17,618 nucleotides of DNA from Flintibacter faecis (GCF_014287875.1 NZ_JACOPN010000014.1:1-17618); one strand, 5' to 3'; shown: positions 6,572-14,069, counted from the first letter of the stretch. Notes: a model not told the origin generated them from the sequence alone. Numbers and translations are program-made.

Positions 6572-7311
6572 AAGCTCTCGCCCTCCTTGCATGAATAATC
6601 GGGTATGCCTTTTTTCGGCGGTTTCTTGGCTTCGTCCTCCTGCGCCCACTTGTATATCGTGGCTGCATGGCTGCGGTATTTCGTTCCTTTGGACGCTATA
6701 TGAGTAGATAAGCGGTCAATATAATACTCCCATTTGTCGGGCAGTTCCGCTTTCAGCTCGTCCAGTTCCGTATCGGAAAGAAAAACATTGTTGTATCTGC
6801 CATAGCTGCGGGCGGGGGCTTGTCCCGTTTCTAACTCTCTCTCTTTTTCTATCTCTATATCTATCTCTTTCTTTATCTCTATCTCTGGTGGACGAATGTC
6901 GGACAAATGTCCACCTTTTGTCCGGGGCGGTAAAAGTGCCTTGTTTTCCAGCCTTGCAGCCCGTTTTCTTTCGGCTTCGGTAGAGGATTGTCCTATCATC
7001 AGTTCAATATCGGTCATATAAAAAGTCCCGCTGTCAAGCTGCTCCACAAGCCCCAACTGCCGGAAAATCTCTAAAGCCCTCTCAACTGTCCCTATCTGGT
7101 GGCGGGTCAGTGTCGCTATCATCTGCGCTGTGTAGGGGATATGCTCGTCAAGCTGCAATTTCCCGCCGTTTTTCAGCGATTTTAAGTACAGCTTCAAGAG
7201 GATATTGGAATATAAAATCCCGTCTTTCATATCTTCCAGCAGCACAATGGAGTCGCTGTCAAAAAAGTTCTCTTTCAGCTTGAGGTAGTAATACTTGCGG
7301 TTATCTGCCAT
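6568..7311 (-). CDS. Phage-type replisome organizer, N-terminal domain protein
   Basis: The 247-residue protein opens with the family signature (MADNRKYYYLKLKENFFDSD), followed by a winged-helix region (YSNILLKLYLKSLKNGGKLQ, MIATLTRHQIGTVERALEIF) and a Q-L-G-LVEQLDSGTFYMTDIE wing. This matches phage replisome organizer N-terminal domains (PF09681), which bind origins and recruit helicase loaders. A low-complexity charged linker rich in Glu, Ile and Lys lies at ~residues 142-162. The C-terminal part (YNNVFLSDTELDELKAELP, TIYKWAQEDE) is a typical DnaD-like ending. It is directly coupled to the DnaC-like loader gene. Confidence 0.86.
   Translation of the reverse strand: MADNRKYYYLKLKENFFDSDSIVLLEDMKDGILYSNILLKLYLKSLKNGGKLQLDEHIPYTAQMIATLTRHQIGTVERALEIFRQLGLVEQLDSGTFYMTDIELMIGQSSTEAERKRAARLENKALLPPRTKGGHLSDIRPPEIEIKKEIDIEIEKERELETGQAPARSYGRYNNVFLSDTELDELKAELPDKWEYYIDRLSTHIASKGTKYRSHAATIYKWAQEDEAKKPPKKGIPDYSCKEGESL
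6829..6923. other. Candidate replication origin inside the replisome organizer gene
   Basis: A ~58-base pyrimidine tract (purine on the coding strand) built from CTCT and CTAT units spans 6829-6886. Next to it GGTGGAC/GTCCACC (6887-6893 and 6909-6915) and GGACAAA/TTTGTCC (6901-6907 and 6917-6923) form interlaced inverted repeats with four GGAC/GTCC-type sites. Phage initiators often bind repeats inside their own gene beside an easily melted tract. That this is such an origin is inference. Confidence 0.4.
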
Positions 7312-7513
7312 TGTCCCTGTCCTCCTTTTTCCGGCGTTTGGAGTAGTAGTGGGGGCAGAGTATGATAATCGCCCGGAAGCTCTGCTTGCAGCTATGGGTA
7401 CAGCCCCGGCAGAGGTCGTTGTATGTGATACGGTCGCAGGTGGTATTCCCGACTTTTACTTGCCGCAGGAAAAAAGACCATTCCAGCCGCCGTTTCTTGC
7501 TCATTCTTGGCAT
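7301..7513 (-). CDS. Cys-rich small mobile-element protein (copy 2)
   Basis: The 70-residue basic product is paralogous to the protein at 778-966: MPRMSKKR start, ITYNDLCRGCTHSCKQSFRA in the middle, and CPHYYSKRRKK near the end. It keeps the C-x2-C-x3-C plus later C arrangement and has an insertion of about eight residues (including an extra Cys) before the ITYNDLC block. It overlaps the start of the replisome organizer by 11 bases and has AAGGAG upstream of its ATG. A function is not known to me; the repeated linkage to a replication initiator is the main clue. Confidence 0.7.
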   Translation of the reverse strand: MPRMSKKRRLEWSFFLRQVKVGNTTCDRITYNDLCRGCTHSCKQSFRAIIILCPHYYSKRRKKEDRDNGR

Positions 7514-7697
7514 GGGTGCGCTCCTTTCTGCCGTTTCCGCTGGTGTGGCGGTATCGGCGGTAATTCTGTATCATCTCGGTATCATTTTCGGGGTTTTTCT
7601 GCCCTGTAAGCCCGTTAAAAAATCCTTTGGTATTGCGGATAGGGTACGGGGCAGCCCCCTTGTTCTGTATGGGTTCGGGTACATTTTGGGGCGGTTT
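7514..7697. other. Intergenic region upstream of the second replication module with 11-bp repeats
   Basis: About 184 bases without a gene. TTCTGTATCAT and CTCGGTATCAT lie in tandem at 11-bp spacing (7564-7585), with a further GGTATCGG near 7549. A GATAGGGTA string is at 7638-7646, followed by a GGGGC/GCCCC hairpin (about 7647-7658). The same ingredients occur upstream of copy 1 (1051-1116). Confidence 0.5.
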
Positions 7698-9320
7698 TTA
7701 TCGCTCCTGTTCCTGCTTTTTCACAGGCTTGCGCTCCCGGCGTAAAATCTGGTCGATATTGCCCTTGACCGTCTGTAAGCGGCGGTATTCCTCCCGTTTT
7801 GCCCGGTAATCGTTGTAACCGCTGTTTTTCTCTTTGATAAGGGTTTCAATCTCTGCTTGCAGGGCTTTATAGCTCGGCAGCTTGGAAATGCCGTTCTCCC
7901 TAAAATAACGGGCGGCTGCGTCTGCTATGATAAAGTCGCTTTCGTGCTTCTGTCGGTAGGCTGCTTTTGCTTTGGTGTTTTTCTGCTGTTTCAGCCCGTC
8001 CCGGACAGGGCGGGTCTTGGAATAGGCAAGCACCTGCCGTTGCAGCTCCTTTTTCCCGTTCAGCGTCTTTTCCACCTGCTTCAGCTCTGTAAGGCTTTCC
8101 TGCATGGCGGCATAGGCGGCAGAACAGGCTTCGTCCAGTTCCTCCGGGGAAGAAAAGCCGTACTGCTGATAGGCGGTAACGGTAGCCGCCATTTGCTTTA
8201 GATTGTGCTTTGCCGCCCAGCGGTCATAGCCTACTCCCTTGCCCTCAGCTCGCTTGGCTTCCCGGTCAACCATGCGCTGCAAGGTGTTGTCTGCCGGGGT
8301 GGTTTTTGCGGCTTTTTCCTCCCGCAAGCGTTCCTTTTGGGTGTGTGGGTATTCGGGTATGGGTGTGGTCTTTTCGGCGGCTCTGCGGGCGTTCTGTGTA
8401 AGCAGGGCAAGGACAGTAGCCTTGTCAAAATCGTCCCCCAGCTTCCGGGCTGTGATAGGCTTTGTCCTGTCCGGCGTGAGGTAGGAAAGCCGCCCCCGGC
8501 TCTCCTTGACGGTCACACCCTCCCGCAGCAAAAGGGAAGAAAACTCGTCAAAGCTGCCAGCTTGGGAAAGTGCCTGCCGTATCGTCCGGCGCAGCTTCGC
8601 CTTGTCCGTTTCAAACTTGGTGGGCTTGGTCGGCTGTCCGGCGGCTTCTCTGACAGCATTCTCTTTATCAAGGGCAAGCTGCCCTTTCTTTGCCGCCCAG
8701 TATTCCCGTTCGGTTATCCGTTCCTTGCTGCCGTTCAAGAGGTCGATTTGGTAAAGCCCCTCCCGGTGGCACATCTCCATGACTTCACTCTTGAAATATT
8801 CCATAGCGGCATTGGTGCAGCGGTGCTTGCAGCCCTCCCGTGTGTCGGCTGGTCTGTCCATGTAGGGCAGAAGCGGGACTTCATAAATCCGCAGGGAGTT
8901 GATGACGATATGCACATGGATATTGCCGCTGTGGTTATGCCCGTCCGGGTGGGTGCATACAAGGGCTTGGTGTCCGGGGAAATGTGCCTTGCAGAACTGC
9001 TCGCCCAGCTCCTGCGCCCGGTCTACGGTCAAGCCGTTGTCTGTCCCGTCCCGTGGGTCAAAGCTGATGATATAGTGGTGGCTTTTCACATCTTCCCGTT
9101 TTTGGTTTTTCTCATAGCGGAGATTGGCTCGCATACAGGCAACGGCGAAATCCCCGTCCCCGCAGTTGAGGGAAGAAATGCGGTAATCCTCCCTCGGTAT
9201 CAGCCGCCCGTTTTCATCAAGGGTGGGCTTCATGGTAAACTCGTCATGCTCAAATGTGAGATAGGCTTCCGCTGCGCCATAGTCGGCATTTTTAGAGCTG
9301 ATATGTTTGAATGTTGCCAA
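7698..9320 (-). CDS. mobA: Relaxase (MobA/VirD2-type mobilization nuclease)
   Basis: The ~540-residue protein starts LATFKHISSKNADYGAAEAY and holds relaxase motifs: a Tyr-rich N-terminus with candidate nucleophile Tyr in GAAEAYLTF, the block SHHYIISFDPRDG, and the metal-binding histidine motif NIHVHIVINSLR preceded by THPDGHNHSG. This is the Relaxase (PF03432) plan. The C-terminal half (~residues 330-540) is charged and helical with repeated basic segments and fits the accessory region of clostridial relaxases. It would nick oriT and pilot the strand to a conjugation pore. The likely start is TTG at 9320, giving the family-like MATFKH N-terminus; GTG at 9329 is an alternative. It overlaps the 3' end of mobC. 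Confidence 0.88.
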   Translation of the reverse strand: MATFKHISSKNADYGAAEAYLTFEHDEFTMKPTLDENGRLIPREDYRISSLNCGDGDFAVACMRANLRYEKNQKREDVKSHHYIISFDPRDGTDNGLTVDRAQELGEQFCKAHFPGHQALVCTHPDGHNHSGNIHVHIVINSLRIYEVPLLPYMDRPADTREGCKHRCTNAAMEYFKSEVMEMCHREGLYQIDLLNGSKERITEREYWAAKKGQLALDKENAVREAAGQPTKPTKFETDKAKLRRTIRQALSQAGSFDEFSSLLLREGVTVKESRGRLSYLTPDRTKPITARKLGDDFDKATVLALLTQNARRAAEKTTPIPEYPHTQKERLREEKAAKTTPADNTLQRMVDREAKRAEGKGVGYDRWAAKHNLKQMAATVTAYQQYGFSSPEELDEACSAAYAAMQESLTELKQVEKTLNGKKELQRQVLAYSKTRPVRDGLKQQKNTKAKAAYRQKHESDFIIADAAARYFRENGISKLPSYKALQAEIETLIKEKNSGYNDYRAKREEYRRLQTVKGNIDQILRRERKPVKKQEQER

Positions 9321-9690
9321 CAGCGTCACCCACTTTCTGCAAGACTTCAAACTTTAGGGCAGCAAGGTCGGAAACCGCCGCCCGTACTTCCCCGGCAAGC
9401 TGCGGATAGGGACTGTGCCACTCGTTCAGCGTCCGGGCTATCTGGTTTAAGTTGCCGCCTATTTTTCCGTATTCGGCGGTCAGCTTCCCGACAGCGGCAA
9501 GCAGCTCGTCGTTGACGGGGGAAACGGTTATGATGGGGCGTATGGTTGCCCCGGTTATGGCTTGCCGGATAAACTCGGCTTGGCTCATGTTGTAGGCAGA
9601 AAGCCTTTCCGCAAACTCGGCGTATTCTTCCTCGGTCATGCGTGTCTTGACTACCCGGCTGCGGTGCGGCGTGTTGTATCGTTTTCGCAT
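9292..9690 (-). CDS. mobC: MobC-family relaxosome accessory protein
   Basis: The 132-residue protein has a basic ribbon-helix-helix-like N-terminus (KTRMTEEEYAEFAERLSAYN, MSQAEFIRQAITG) and a C-terminal MobC segment with GKIGGNLNQIARTLNE, the hallmark of PF05713. MobC binds oriT and helps melt the nic region for the relaxase. The frame runs open upstream, but the ATG at 9690 has a perfect AAAGGAGG 7 nt upstream. The 3' end overlaps the start of the relaxase gene, as is usual for this pair. Confidence 0.88.
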   Translation of the reverse strand: MRKRYNTPHRSRVVKTRMTEEEYAEFAERLSAYNMSQAEFIRQAITGATIRPIITVSPVNDELLAAVGKLTAEYGKIGGNLNQIARTLNEWHSPYPQLAGEVRAAVSDLAALKFEVLQKVGDAVGNIQTYQL

Positions 9691-9796
9691 GGTAAAACCT
9701 CCTTTCTGTGCGTGGTGTCCTCTCACTAATAGGAGAAAAACGGGGTGTGAAGCGGAACTGTTTTTGAAAAATCCGAAAAAATATTTTGAGGGATTT

Positions 9797-9866
9797 TTAA
9801 GCGGCGCAAGCCGCATAAGCAGGGTTTGGGGAAGGCACTCCCCAACAAGATTCCCGCAGGGGCAAA
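9797..9866 (-). other. Candidate oriT of the mobC-relaxase module
   Basis: GCGGC-GCAA-GCCGC (9801-9814) is a perfect 5-bp stem with a GNRA tetraloop on the plus strand. Just beyond it TTGGGG/CCCCAA (9826-9845) forms a second hairpin with an 8-nt loop. Both lie ~110-155 bases upstream of mobC, the usual place for oriT. No nic consensus is assigned, so the call rests on position and structure. Confidence 0.45.
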
Positions 9867-10040
9867 ATGAGCGAAAAGCGAATTTTGGTACTGCGGTAGA
9901 ATCTTGCTCTCCGTGACTGCAAACTTTCTCTCACTTCCGTCCGCCACTTTTTTGGAAAACTGCAACCACAAAAGTTTGTTTCTCTTTTTCTGCTACTACT
10001 AATCCTGTAAAGGGCATTCCTGCCCGCTTTCGCTAAAATG

Positions 10041-10070
10041 ACACCGGACGCAGTGGTTTCTACCCGGTGT
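10041..10070. repeat. ACACCGG/CCGGTGT inverted repeat
   Basis: Perfect 7-bp arms at 10041-10047 and 10064-10070 with a 16-bp spacer, in the noncoding region upstream of mobC. It is a candidate protein-binding site for the relaxosome or an operator; there is no U-run, so it is not a terminator. Confidence 0.4.
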
Positions 10071-10200
10071 TGGAGAAATCCTTTCTCTTTGCCCTCTACT
10101 ACGGGTAAATGCTCCAAATGCCAAACACCAGGGCAGAAAAATTCCCTCCTCGCTTACTACTACAACCGGCAGGGGGCAAAATGGCCGGGAGCGGAGCCGG

Positions 10201-10243
10201 ACAACAAAAAAAGCAGTAAATCTTTTTCAAGACTTACTGCTTT
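10201..10243 (-). terminator. Strong intrinsic terminator of the sigma/HTH operon
   Basis: AAAGCAGTAAATCTT (10210-10224) and AAGACTTACTGCTTT (10229-10243) form a 15-bp stem with one G-T pair and a 4-nt loop. On the minus strand it is followed by TTTTTTTGTTGT. It separates the sigma/HTH operon from the mob genes. Confidence 0.88.
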
Positions 10244-10278
10244 CGCTGGCCGCGTCGGTGGCGGCTGGTATTCAGTTT

Positions 10279-10490
10279 TTATGACTTGTCCGGTGGTTCG
10301 TCAAGCCGGAACTTGAATTGACAGTCAATTAACCGCTGCTTTACATAGTCCTCCACCTCGGCGTTGACCTGCCCGTTCACTTTTGAGAAATAGCGGATAT
10401 ATCCGGCGTAGTGGAGCAGGACAGCGTTCACGGCTTCTGGGTCGCCCTCACGGGCTTTGAGGATTGTTTCATAGGGGAGAAGTCACTCAT
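10279..10490 (-). pseudogene. HTH_16-like element regulator broken by a one-base frameshift
   Basis: An ATG at 10490, overlapping the sigma stop codon, starts MSDFSP; after a run of four C (plus-strand GGGG 10474-10477) the homologous reading continues one frame over as YETILKAREGDPEAVNAVLL and ends RLDEPPDKS at 10279. Adding one C would give a single ~70-residue protein of the kind that follows the sigma-like gene in Tn916-type elements (AREGDPEAV and HYAGYIRYFSKV are typical). As written, the ATG frame stops soon after the shift and the second frame has no good start. It may be a true mutation, a sequencing or assembly error at the homopolymer, or a slippage site. Confidence 0.75.
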
Positions 10491-10905
10491 ACCGGCTCAC
10501 CCCCATTTCTTCGCGTAGCCGCTGCAAGGCAAGCTGGATATGCCGCCCCGCTGTGCTGCGTGACCGGCCAATACACGCGCCGATCACGCGCTGCGGCTGG
10601 CGCAGAAAGTAATAGCGCAGGATTTCTTCCCGCGTCTGCTCCGGCAAAACAGAGATCGCGTCGGCAAGGGCGGCGTTGCAGAGCAGGACGGTCTGACCGC
10701 AGACGGTAAATGGGTATTCCTCGTCCGGCTCCGACGCGGCAAACTGGACAAACTTCTCGTTCATCAGATAGTCAAGGGAAACTTGCCGTTCCCATTGCCG
10801 TTTAAGCTTCAAAATCTTGTCCAAGGCGGCACAGCGGATAACAGTCTTGCAAAAGGCGTTGTACCTGCGCTGGATATATTCTTGATAGGCTATCTGGTCG
10901 GTCAT
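10483..10905 (-). CDS. Sigma-70-like factor of an integrative element
   Basis: The 140-residue protein starts MTDQIAYQEYIQRRYNAFCK, has a middle part with RQWERQVSLDYLMNEKF, and ends in a region-4-like helix-turn-helix: LPEQTREEILRYYFLRQPQR followed by GACIGRSRSTAGRHIQLALQ. It corresponds to the small sigma-factor-like genes (Tn916 Orf7 type) that, with a following HTH gene, control element transfer functions. The frame extends upstream to 10980, but AAAGGGG lies close to the ATG at 10905, which also matches the family start. The next gene starts inside its stop codon region (tATGAGTGA). Confidence 0.78.
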   Translation of the reverse strand: MTDQIAYQEYIQRRYNAFCKTVIRCAALDKILKLKRQWERQVSLDYLMNEKFVQFAASEPDEEYPFTVCGQTVLLCNAALADAISVLPEQTREEILRYYFLRQPQRVIGACIGRSRSTAGRHIQLALQRLREEMGVSRYE

Positions 10906-10994
10906 GGAAATTCCCCTTTCTGAATAATAGTGCGGGGCGGTGGCACTTCTTGCTGTCGCCCCTTGATTGCCTACCAGCAAAGGCGGGCGGGGCT

Positions 10995-11036
10995 GTCAAC
11001 GGCTGCGCATATGCGCCGTTCATCTTGACCGTTGAC
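10995..11036. repeat. Nested inverted repeats upstream of the sigma gene
   Basis: GTCAACGG (10995-11002) and CCGTTGAC (11029-11036) are perfect 8-bp arms; between them lies the perfect 12-nt palindrome GCGCATATGCGC (11005-11016). A consensus -35 TTGACA sits on the minus strand at 10999-10994, but no matching -10 is evident. The nested dyads suggest an operator for the sigma/HTH operon. Confidence 0.45.
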
Positions 11037-11076
11037 TGGCTCGGCTGGGTTTGCTATTTACCCGACAAACTTGAAT

Positions 11077-11844
11077 TTATTTTAAGCTATCACGTTTTAC
11101 CTTCTTAAGCCTTACTATCATTACCATAGGAATTTCTTTGTTGGTTTTAAAACATTCTTCATAAAATCCATCAATGACAAATCCAGCTCTAAAACAAAGG
11201 TTAAAAATATCTTGTATGGAACGATGATAATAAATCTGCTCTTTCGGTTGCCCTTCAATCGCTATATCATAGTAACTGTGCGGTGTCATATATTTTTCAG
11301 TCAACGTGACAAAACAAGGGTGTTGCGTTGCAAAGACAAAAATTCCGCTTTCCTGCAACAGTTCATAAACAGCCATAAGAAGTGGTTCAATATCCGTAAT
11401 ATCCATAATTGCCATATTAGAAACTGCTTTCGTAAAGGCTCGATTTCTTTTTAATTCTAATATACTTTTTCTATCGGTCGCATCCGCCACACAAAATTCA
11501 ATTTGTTTTGCATATTGTGATTGCCGTCTTTTAGCCAATTCTATCATTTTTTTGCTGTAATCAAAAGCGACAACCGAAGCGCCTCTTTGTGCAAGATACG
11601 AAGAATAATTTCCATTGCCACACGCAATATCCAAAATGTAATCCGCAGGATTAGGAGATAGAAGTTCCGTTACTTTGGGACGCACTACCTCTCTGTGAAA
11701 TTCATTAGATTCGTCACCCATTGCATTATCCCAAAATTGTGCGTTCTCCTCCCAGATTTTTTTACTTTCCTCTGTTCCCATGTTCTCTCCCACTCCCCAA
11801 ATTTGCTTTTTTGCTTCCATTAAATCTTCCTTACTATATTCCAT
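11077..11844 (-). CDS. Class I SAM-dependent methyltransferase downstream of tet(W)
   Basis: The 255-residue protein has the Rossmann-type SAM site: YILDIACGNGNYSSYLAQRG (motif I with D-x-A-x-G-x-G), VVAFDYSKKMIELAKRR (acidic residue of motif II) and FCVADATDRKS; later AFTKAVSNMAIMDITDIEPL and SGIFVFATQHPCF follow the usual order. It resembles small-molecule methyltransferases of the UbiE/Methyltransf_11/25 type; the substrate is unknown. It lies 50 bases behind tet(W) on the same strand and has GGAGGG before the ATG at 11844, so it is probably co-transcribed. The gene is visibly more AT-rich than tet(W). The reading frame is open upstream into tet(W), but that part is a shadow. Confidence 0.82.
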   Translation of the reverse strand: MEYSKEDLMEAKKQIWGVGENMGTEESKKIWEENAQFWDNAMGDESNEFHREVVRPKVTELLSPNPADYILDIACGNGNYSSYLAQRGASVVAFDYSKKMIELAKRRQSQYAKQIEFCVADATDRKSILELKRNRAFTKAVSNMAIMDITDIEPLLMAVYELLQESGIFVFATQHPCFVTLTEKYMTPHSYYDIAIEGQPKEQIYYHRSIQDIFNLCFRAGFVIDGFYEECFKTNKEIPMVMIVRLKKVKRDSLK

Positions 11845-11894
11845 TGTTACCCTCCATAACTTCTGATTGTTGCCGTCTTGACGATTATGTATCT

Positions 11895-13814
11895 TTACAT
11901 TACCTTCTGAAACATATGGCGCACCTTGTCCAGGCGGCTGTTTGGACGGCGGGGCTGGATGACCGGCTGACCGACAGCGGCCTGATATCCTTTCAGCTCT
12001 GTAAGGCATACGCTCCGCCCGTTGGTGTAAAAGGCCAGATCAGTACGGTATGCCTGTATACAGCGGGCGGGAATCTCGCCAGTAAAGACAACTTCATCCT
12101 TTTTTACCTGGGCCGTTTCGATGGTGGCACAGTATTTCGGTGCATCATGATAAGCCCTGGAAAGGTATTCCTGGGGCGCATAGAGGATGAAGGAGAGATA
12201 AGGTTCCAGCAGCTGCGTCCCCGATTCCTTCAATGCCTGTTCCAATACAATCGGGGCCAATGAGCGGAAGTCCGCCGGCGTGCTGACCGGACTGTAATAA
12301 AGCCCGTATTCAAAGCAAATCTTACAGTCCGTTACGTTCCAGCCGAACAAGCCCTGCTCCAGCCCGTAACGGATACCATCCCTGACAGCGTTTTGAAAAC
12401 TCTGGTTCAAGTATCCCAGCGAAACCCGGCTCTCGTATTGTACACCGGAGCCAAGCGAGAGTGGTGTAACAGACAGTCCTATGGATGCCCAAAACGGGTT
12501 GGGCGGCACCTCGATATGGATGGTGTGGCTGGCTGCTTTGAGCGGCCGCTCCATATAAATGACGGAGGGTTCCTTTACCACTGTTTCAAGCTTGTATTTT
12601 TCCGACAGCAAAGCGGAAACAACCTCCAACTGCACCCGGCCCAAAAAAGAAAGAATGATCTCATGGGTGATGGAATCCACTTCGCAACGCAAAAGCGGGT
12701 CAGTATCCGCAAGTTGCGTAAGAGCGTCCAGCAGCCGTTCTCTTTGCGCTGCCGTTTTCGGCGCAATCGTCGTCCGCAGCATGGGGAGGGGGTCCTCGCG
12801 CCACCTTTTACGAGGGAGCCGGGTTTGGTCCCCTAATACATCGTTTAACCTCACGCTGTCGCTGGGAAGGATAACAATTTCACCCTGATAAGCGGTGTCT
12901 GTCCGAACAATTTCCCCTTTGGATGGAATACGCATCTCTGTGATTTTCAGCTTTTCTCTCCCGGCCAGGGCCACCGTATCCCGCAGGCGCAGCGTTCCGC
13001 TGTATAACCGTAGATAGACACGCCGCTGGCCGCAATCGGTGTACTCAACCTTGAAAACGCTGCCGCATAGGGCGGCGCCCCCCTGTTCCCCAATCGGTTG
13101 GAACAGCCCTGTCACCGCATCCATCAACGGTTGAATGCCAAGGCCATTTTTGGCGCTGCCATGATAGACTGGGAACAGGGAGGCGTCTTGAACCCGCTGC
13201 TGTTCCTCCCGCGCAAGTTTTTCCCGGCTGATTGGTTCTCCTGCGATATACTTTTCCAATAATTCATCGTTATTTTCGATGACCGCATCCCATGCTTCTA
13301 TGTCGGTATTTTCCTCCAGGACTATTTCCGGGGACAGCGACACCGTCTGCTTGATGATAATATCGGCGGAGAGCTTATCCCGAACAGACTGAACCACGCT
13401 CTGCAAATCAACGCCAGCCTGGTCGATCTTGTTGATAAAGATAACGGTGGGAATGTTCATTTTCCGCAGGGCATGGAACAGAATACGGGTCTGGGCCTGC
13501 ACGCCATCTTTAGCGGAGATCACCAAGATGGCCCCATCTAAAACAGCCAAAGAGCGGTACACCTCCGCCAAAAAATCCATGTGGCCGGGCGTATCCACAA
13601 TGTTAACTTTACATCTGTGCCACTGGAAGGAAGTGACTGCCGCTTGAATGGTAATCCCACGCTGCCGCTCCAAAAACATGGTGTCCGTCCTCGTTGTCCC
13701 TTTTTCGACGCTCCCCGGTTCTGAAATGGCTCCGCTGGCATATAGCAGGCTCTCCGTCAAGGTCGTCTTTCCAGCGTCTACATGGGCAAGAATTCCAATA
13801 TTGATTATTTTCAT
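11895..13814 (-). CDS. tet(W): Ribosomal protection tetracycline-resistance protein Tet(W)
   Basis: The 639-residue GTPase has the full Tet(M/O/W) architecture: G1 AHVDAGKTT (residues 10-18), the switch region ERQRGIT, G3 DTPGH and G4 NKID, then EF-G-like domains II to V ending [13 protein letters not shown]. Length and sequence, as I recall them, fit Tet(W). It binds the ribosome like EF-G and expels tetracycline from the A site with GTP hydrolysis. GGAGG lies 9 nt before the ATG at 13814. Expression is set by the attenuated leader at 13847-14154. The gene is intact, with no frameshift or internal stop. Confidence 0.97.
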   Translation of the reverse strand: MKIINIGILAHVDAGKTTLTESLLYASGAISEPGSVEKGTTRTDTMFLERQRGITIQAAVTSFQWHRCKVNIVDTPGHMDFLAEVYRSLAVLDGAILVISAKDGVQAQTRILFHALRKMNIPTVIFINKIDQAGVDLQSVVQSVRDKLSADIIIKQTVSLSPEIVLEENTDIEAWDAVIENNDELLEKYIAGEPISREKLAREEQQRVQDASLFPVYHGSAKNGLGIQPLMDAVTGLFQPIGEQGGAALCGSVFKVEYTDCGQRRVYLRLYSGTLRLRDTVALAGREKLKITEMRIPSKGEIVRTDTAYQGEIVILPSDSVRLNDVLGDQTRLPRKRWREDPLPMLRTTIAPKTAAQRERLLDALTQLADTDPLLRCEVDSITHEIILSFLGRVQLEVVSALLSEKYKLETVVKEPSVIYMERPLKAASHTIHIEVPPNPFWASIGLSVTPLSLGSGVQYESRVSLGYLNQSFQNAVRDGIRYGLEQGLFGWNVTDCKICFEYGLYYSPVSTPADFRSLAPIVLEQALKESGTQLLEPYLSFILYAPQEYLSRAYHDAPKYCATIETAQVKKDEVVFTGEIPARCIQAYRTDLAFYTNGRSVCLTELKGYQAAVGQPVIQPRRPNSRLDKVRHMFQKVM

Positions 13815-13846
13815 GTGATTGTCCTCCCTTTACAGCCCCAAAGGGC

Positions 13847-13888
13847 ATAAAAATCCCCAGCAGTAAAATACTTTTACCACTGGGGATT
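13847..13888 (-). terminator. tet(W) leader attenuator (intrinsic terminator)
   Basis: The arms 13852-13868 and 13872-13888 (CCCCAG...GTAAAA and TTTTAC...CTGGGG) form a 17-bp stem with two G-U wobble pairs and a 3-nt loop. On the minus strand it is followed by TTTTTATGCCC. It lies between the promoter and tet(W) and overlaps the end of the leader ORF at 13874-13918, as in the tet(M) leader of Tn916. Confidence 0.85.
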
Positions 13889-13918
13889 ATAAGTTGCGGA
13901 CATACACATATACAGCAT
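13874..13918 (-). CDS. tet(W) leader peptide 2 (14 aa)
   Basis: The ORF reads MLYMCMSATYNPQW and its TAA lies in the left arm of the attenuator stem. A ribosome translating to the end, or stalled by tetracycline, would alter folding of the hairpin. It corresponds to the leader ORF found before tet(M). The ribosome site is weak (AGGTG very close to the ATG). Confidence 0.7.
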   Translation of the reverse strand: MLYMCMSATYNPQW

Positions 13919-13972
13919 ACACCTGTTTGTGATTGCTGTTTTTGGGGATATGTCAAAATTGATAAGGCAAAA

Positions 13973-14069
13973 GTATTCTTAAATTGGGTACAAAAAACTA
14001 AGCCCCTACAAAAGGAGCTATCATAATCCTTTGTTCCCACTATTTGATTATAGTTTTATTTAAGAATAC
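13973..14069 (-). repeat. 12-bp inverted repeat in the tet(W) leader
   Basis: GTATTCTTAAAT (13973-13984) is the exact reverse complement of ATTTAAGAATAC (14058-14069). The second arm covers the end of the short leader ORF at 14056-14079, so pairing would depend on ribosome position there. The same arrangement is known from the Tn916 tet(M) leader. It could form an alternative structure upstream of the attenuator. Confidence 0.7.

Larger units (their letters stand above)
9691..10278 (-). other. Leader/oriT region upstream of mobC, no gene
   Basis: About 590 bases without a supportable gene. From the mobC side it holds an AT-rich stretch (9721-9800), two tight hairpins at 9801-9845 (candidate oriT), the inverted repeat ACACCGG/CCGGTGT (10041-10070), a short TGCCCT/AGGGCA repeat pair (about 10087-10136), and at the far end the terminator of the upstream operon. 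I could not identify a convincing -35/-10 pair for mobC. Confidence 0.5.
3254..10905 (-). mobile_element. Mobilizable and self-replicating element module (sigma to serine recombinase and tnpV)
   Basis: The order sigma, HTH, oriT-like region, mobC, relaxase, Cys-rich protein, replisome organizer, DnaC-like loader, tnpW, serine recombinase, XRE, tnpV is collinear on one strand and with its overlapping starts and stops reads as one inherited module. Element ends are not identified; the recombinase side probably ends in 3617-3806 or beyond tnpV. No transferred direct repeat could be recognised by eye. Confidence 0.55.

Noticed and set aside
8205..9515. A 436-codon open frame on the plus strand
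   Set aside because: It is antisense to the relaxase and mobC, whose motifs, ribosome sites and overlaps are convincing; the antisense product is compositionally odd (Cys, Gly and Leu-rich) and matches no family.
11845..12009. An N-terminal extension of the methyltransferase into tet(W)
   Set aside because: The extension is antisense-free but out of frame with tet(W), low in family similarity, and the ATG at 11844 has its own ribosome site.
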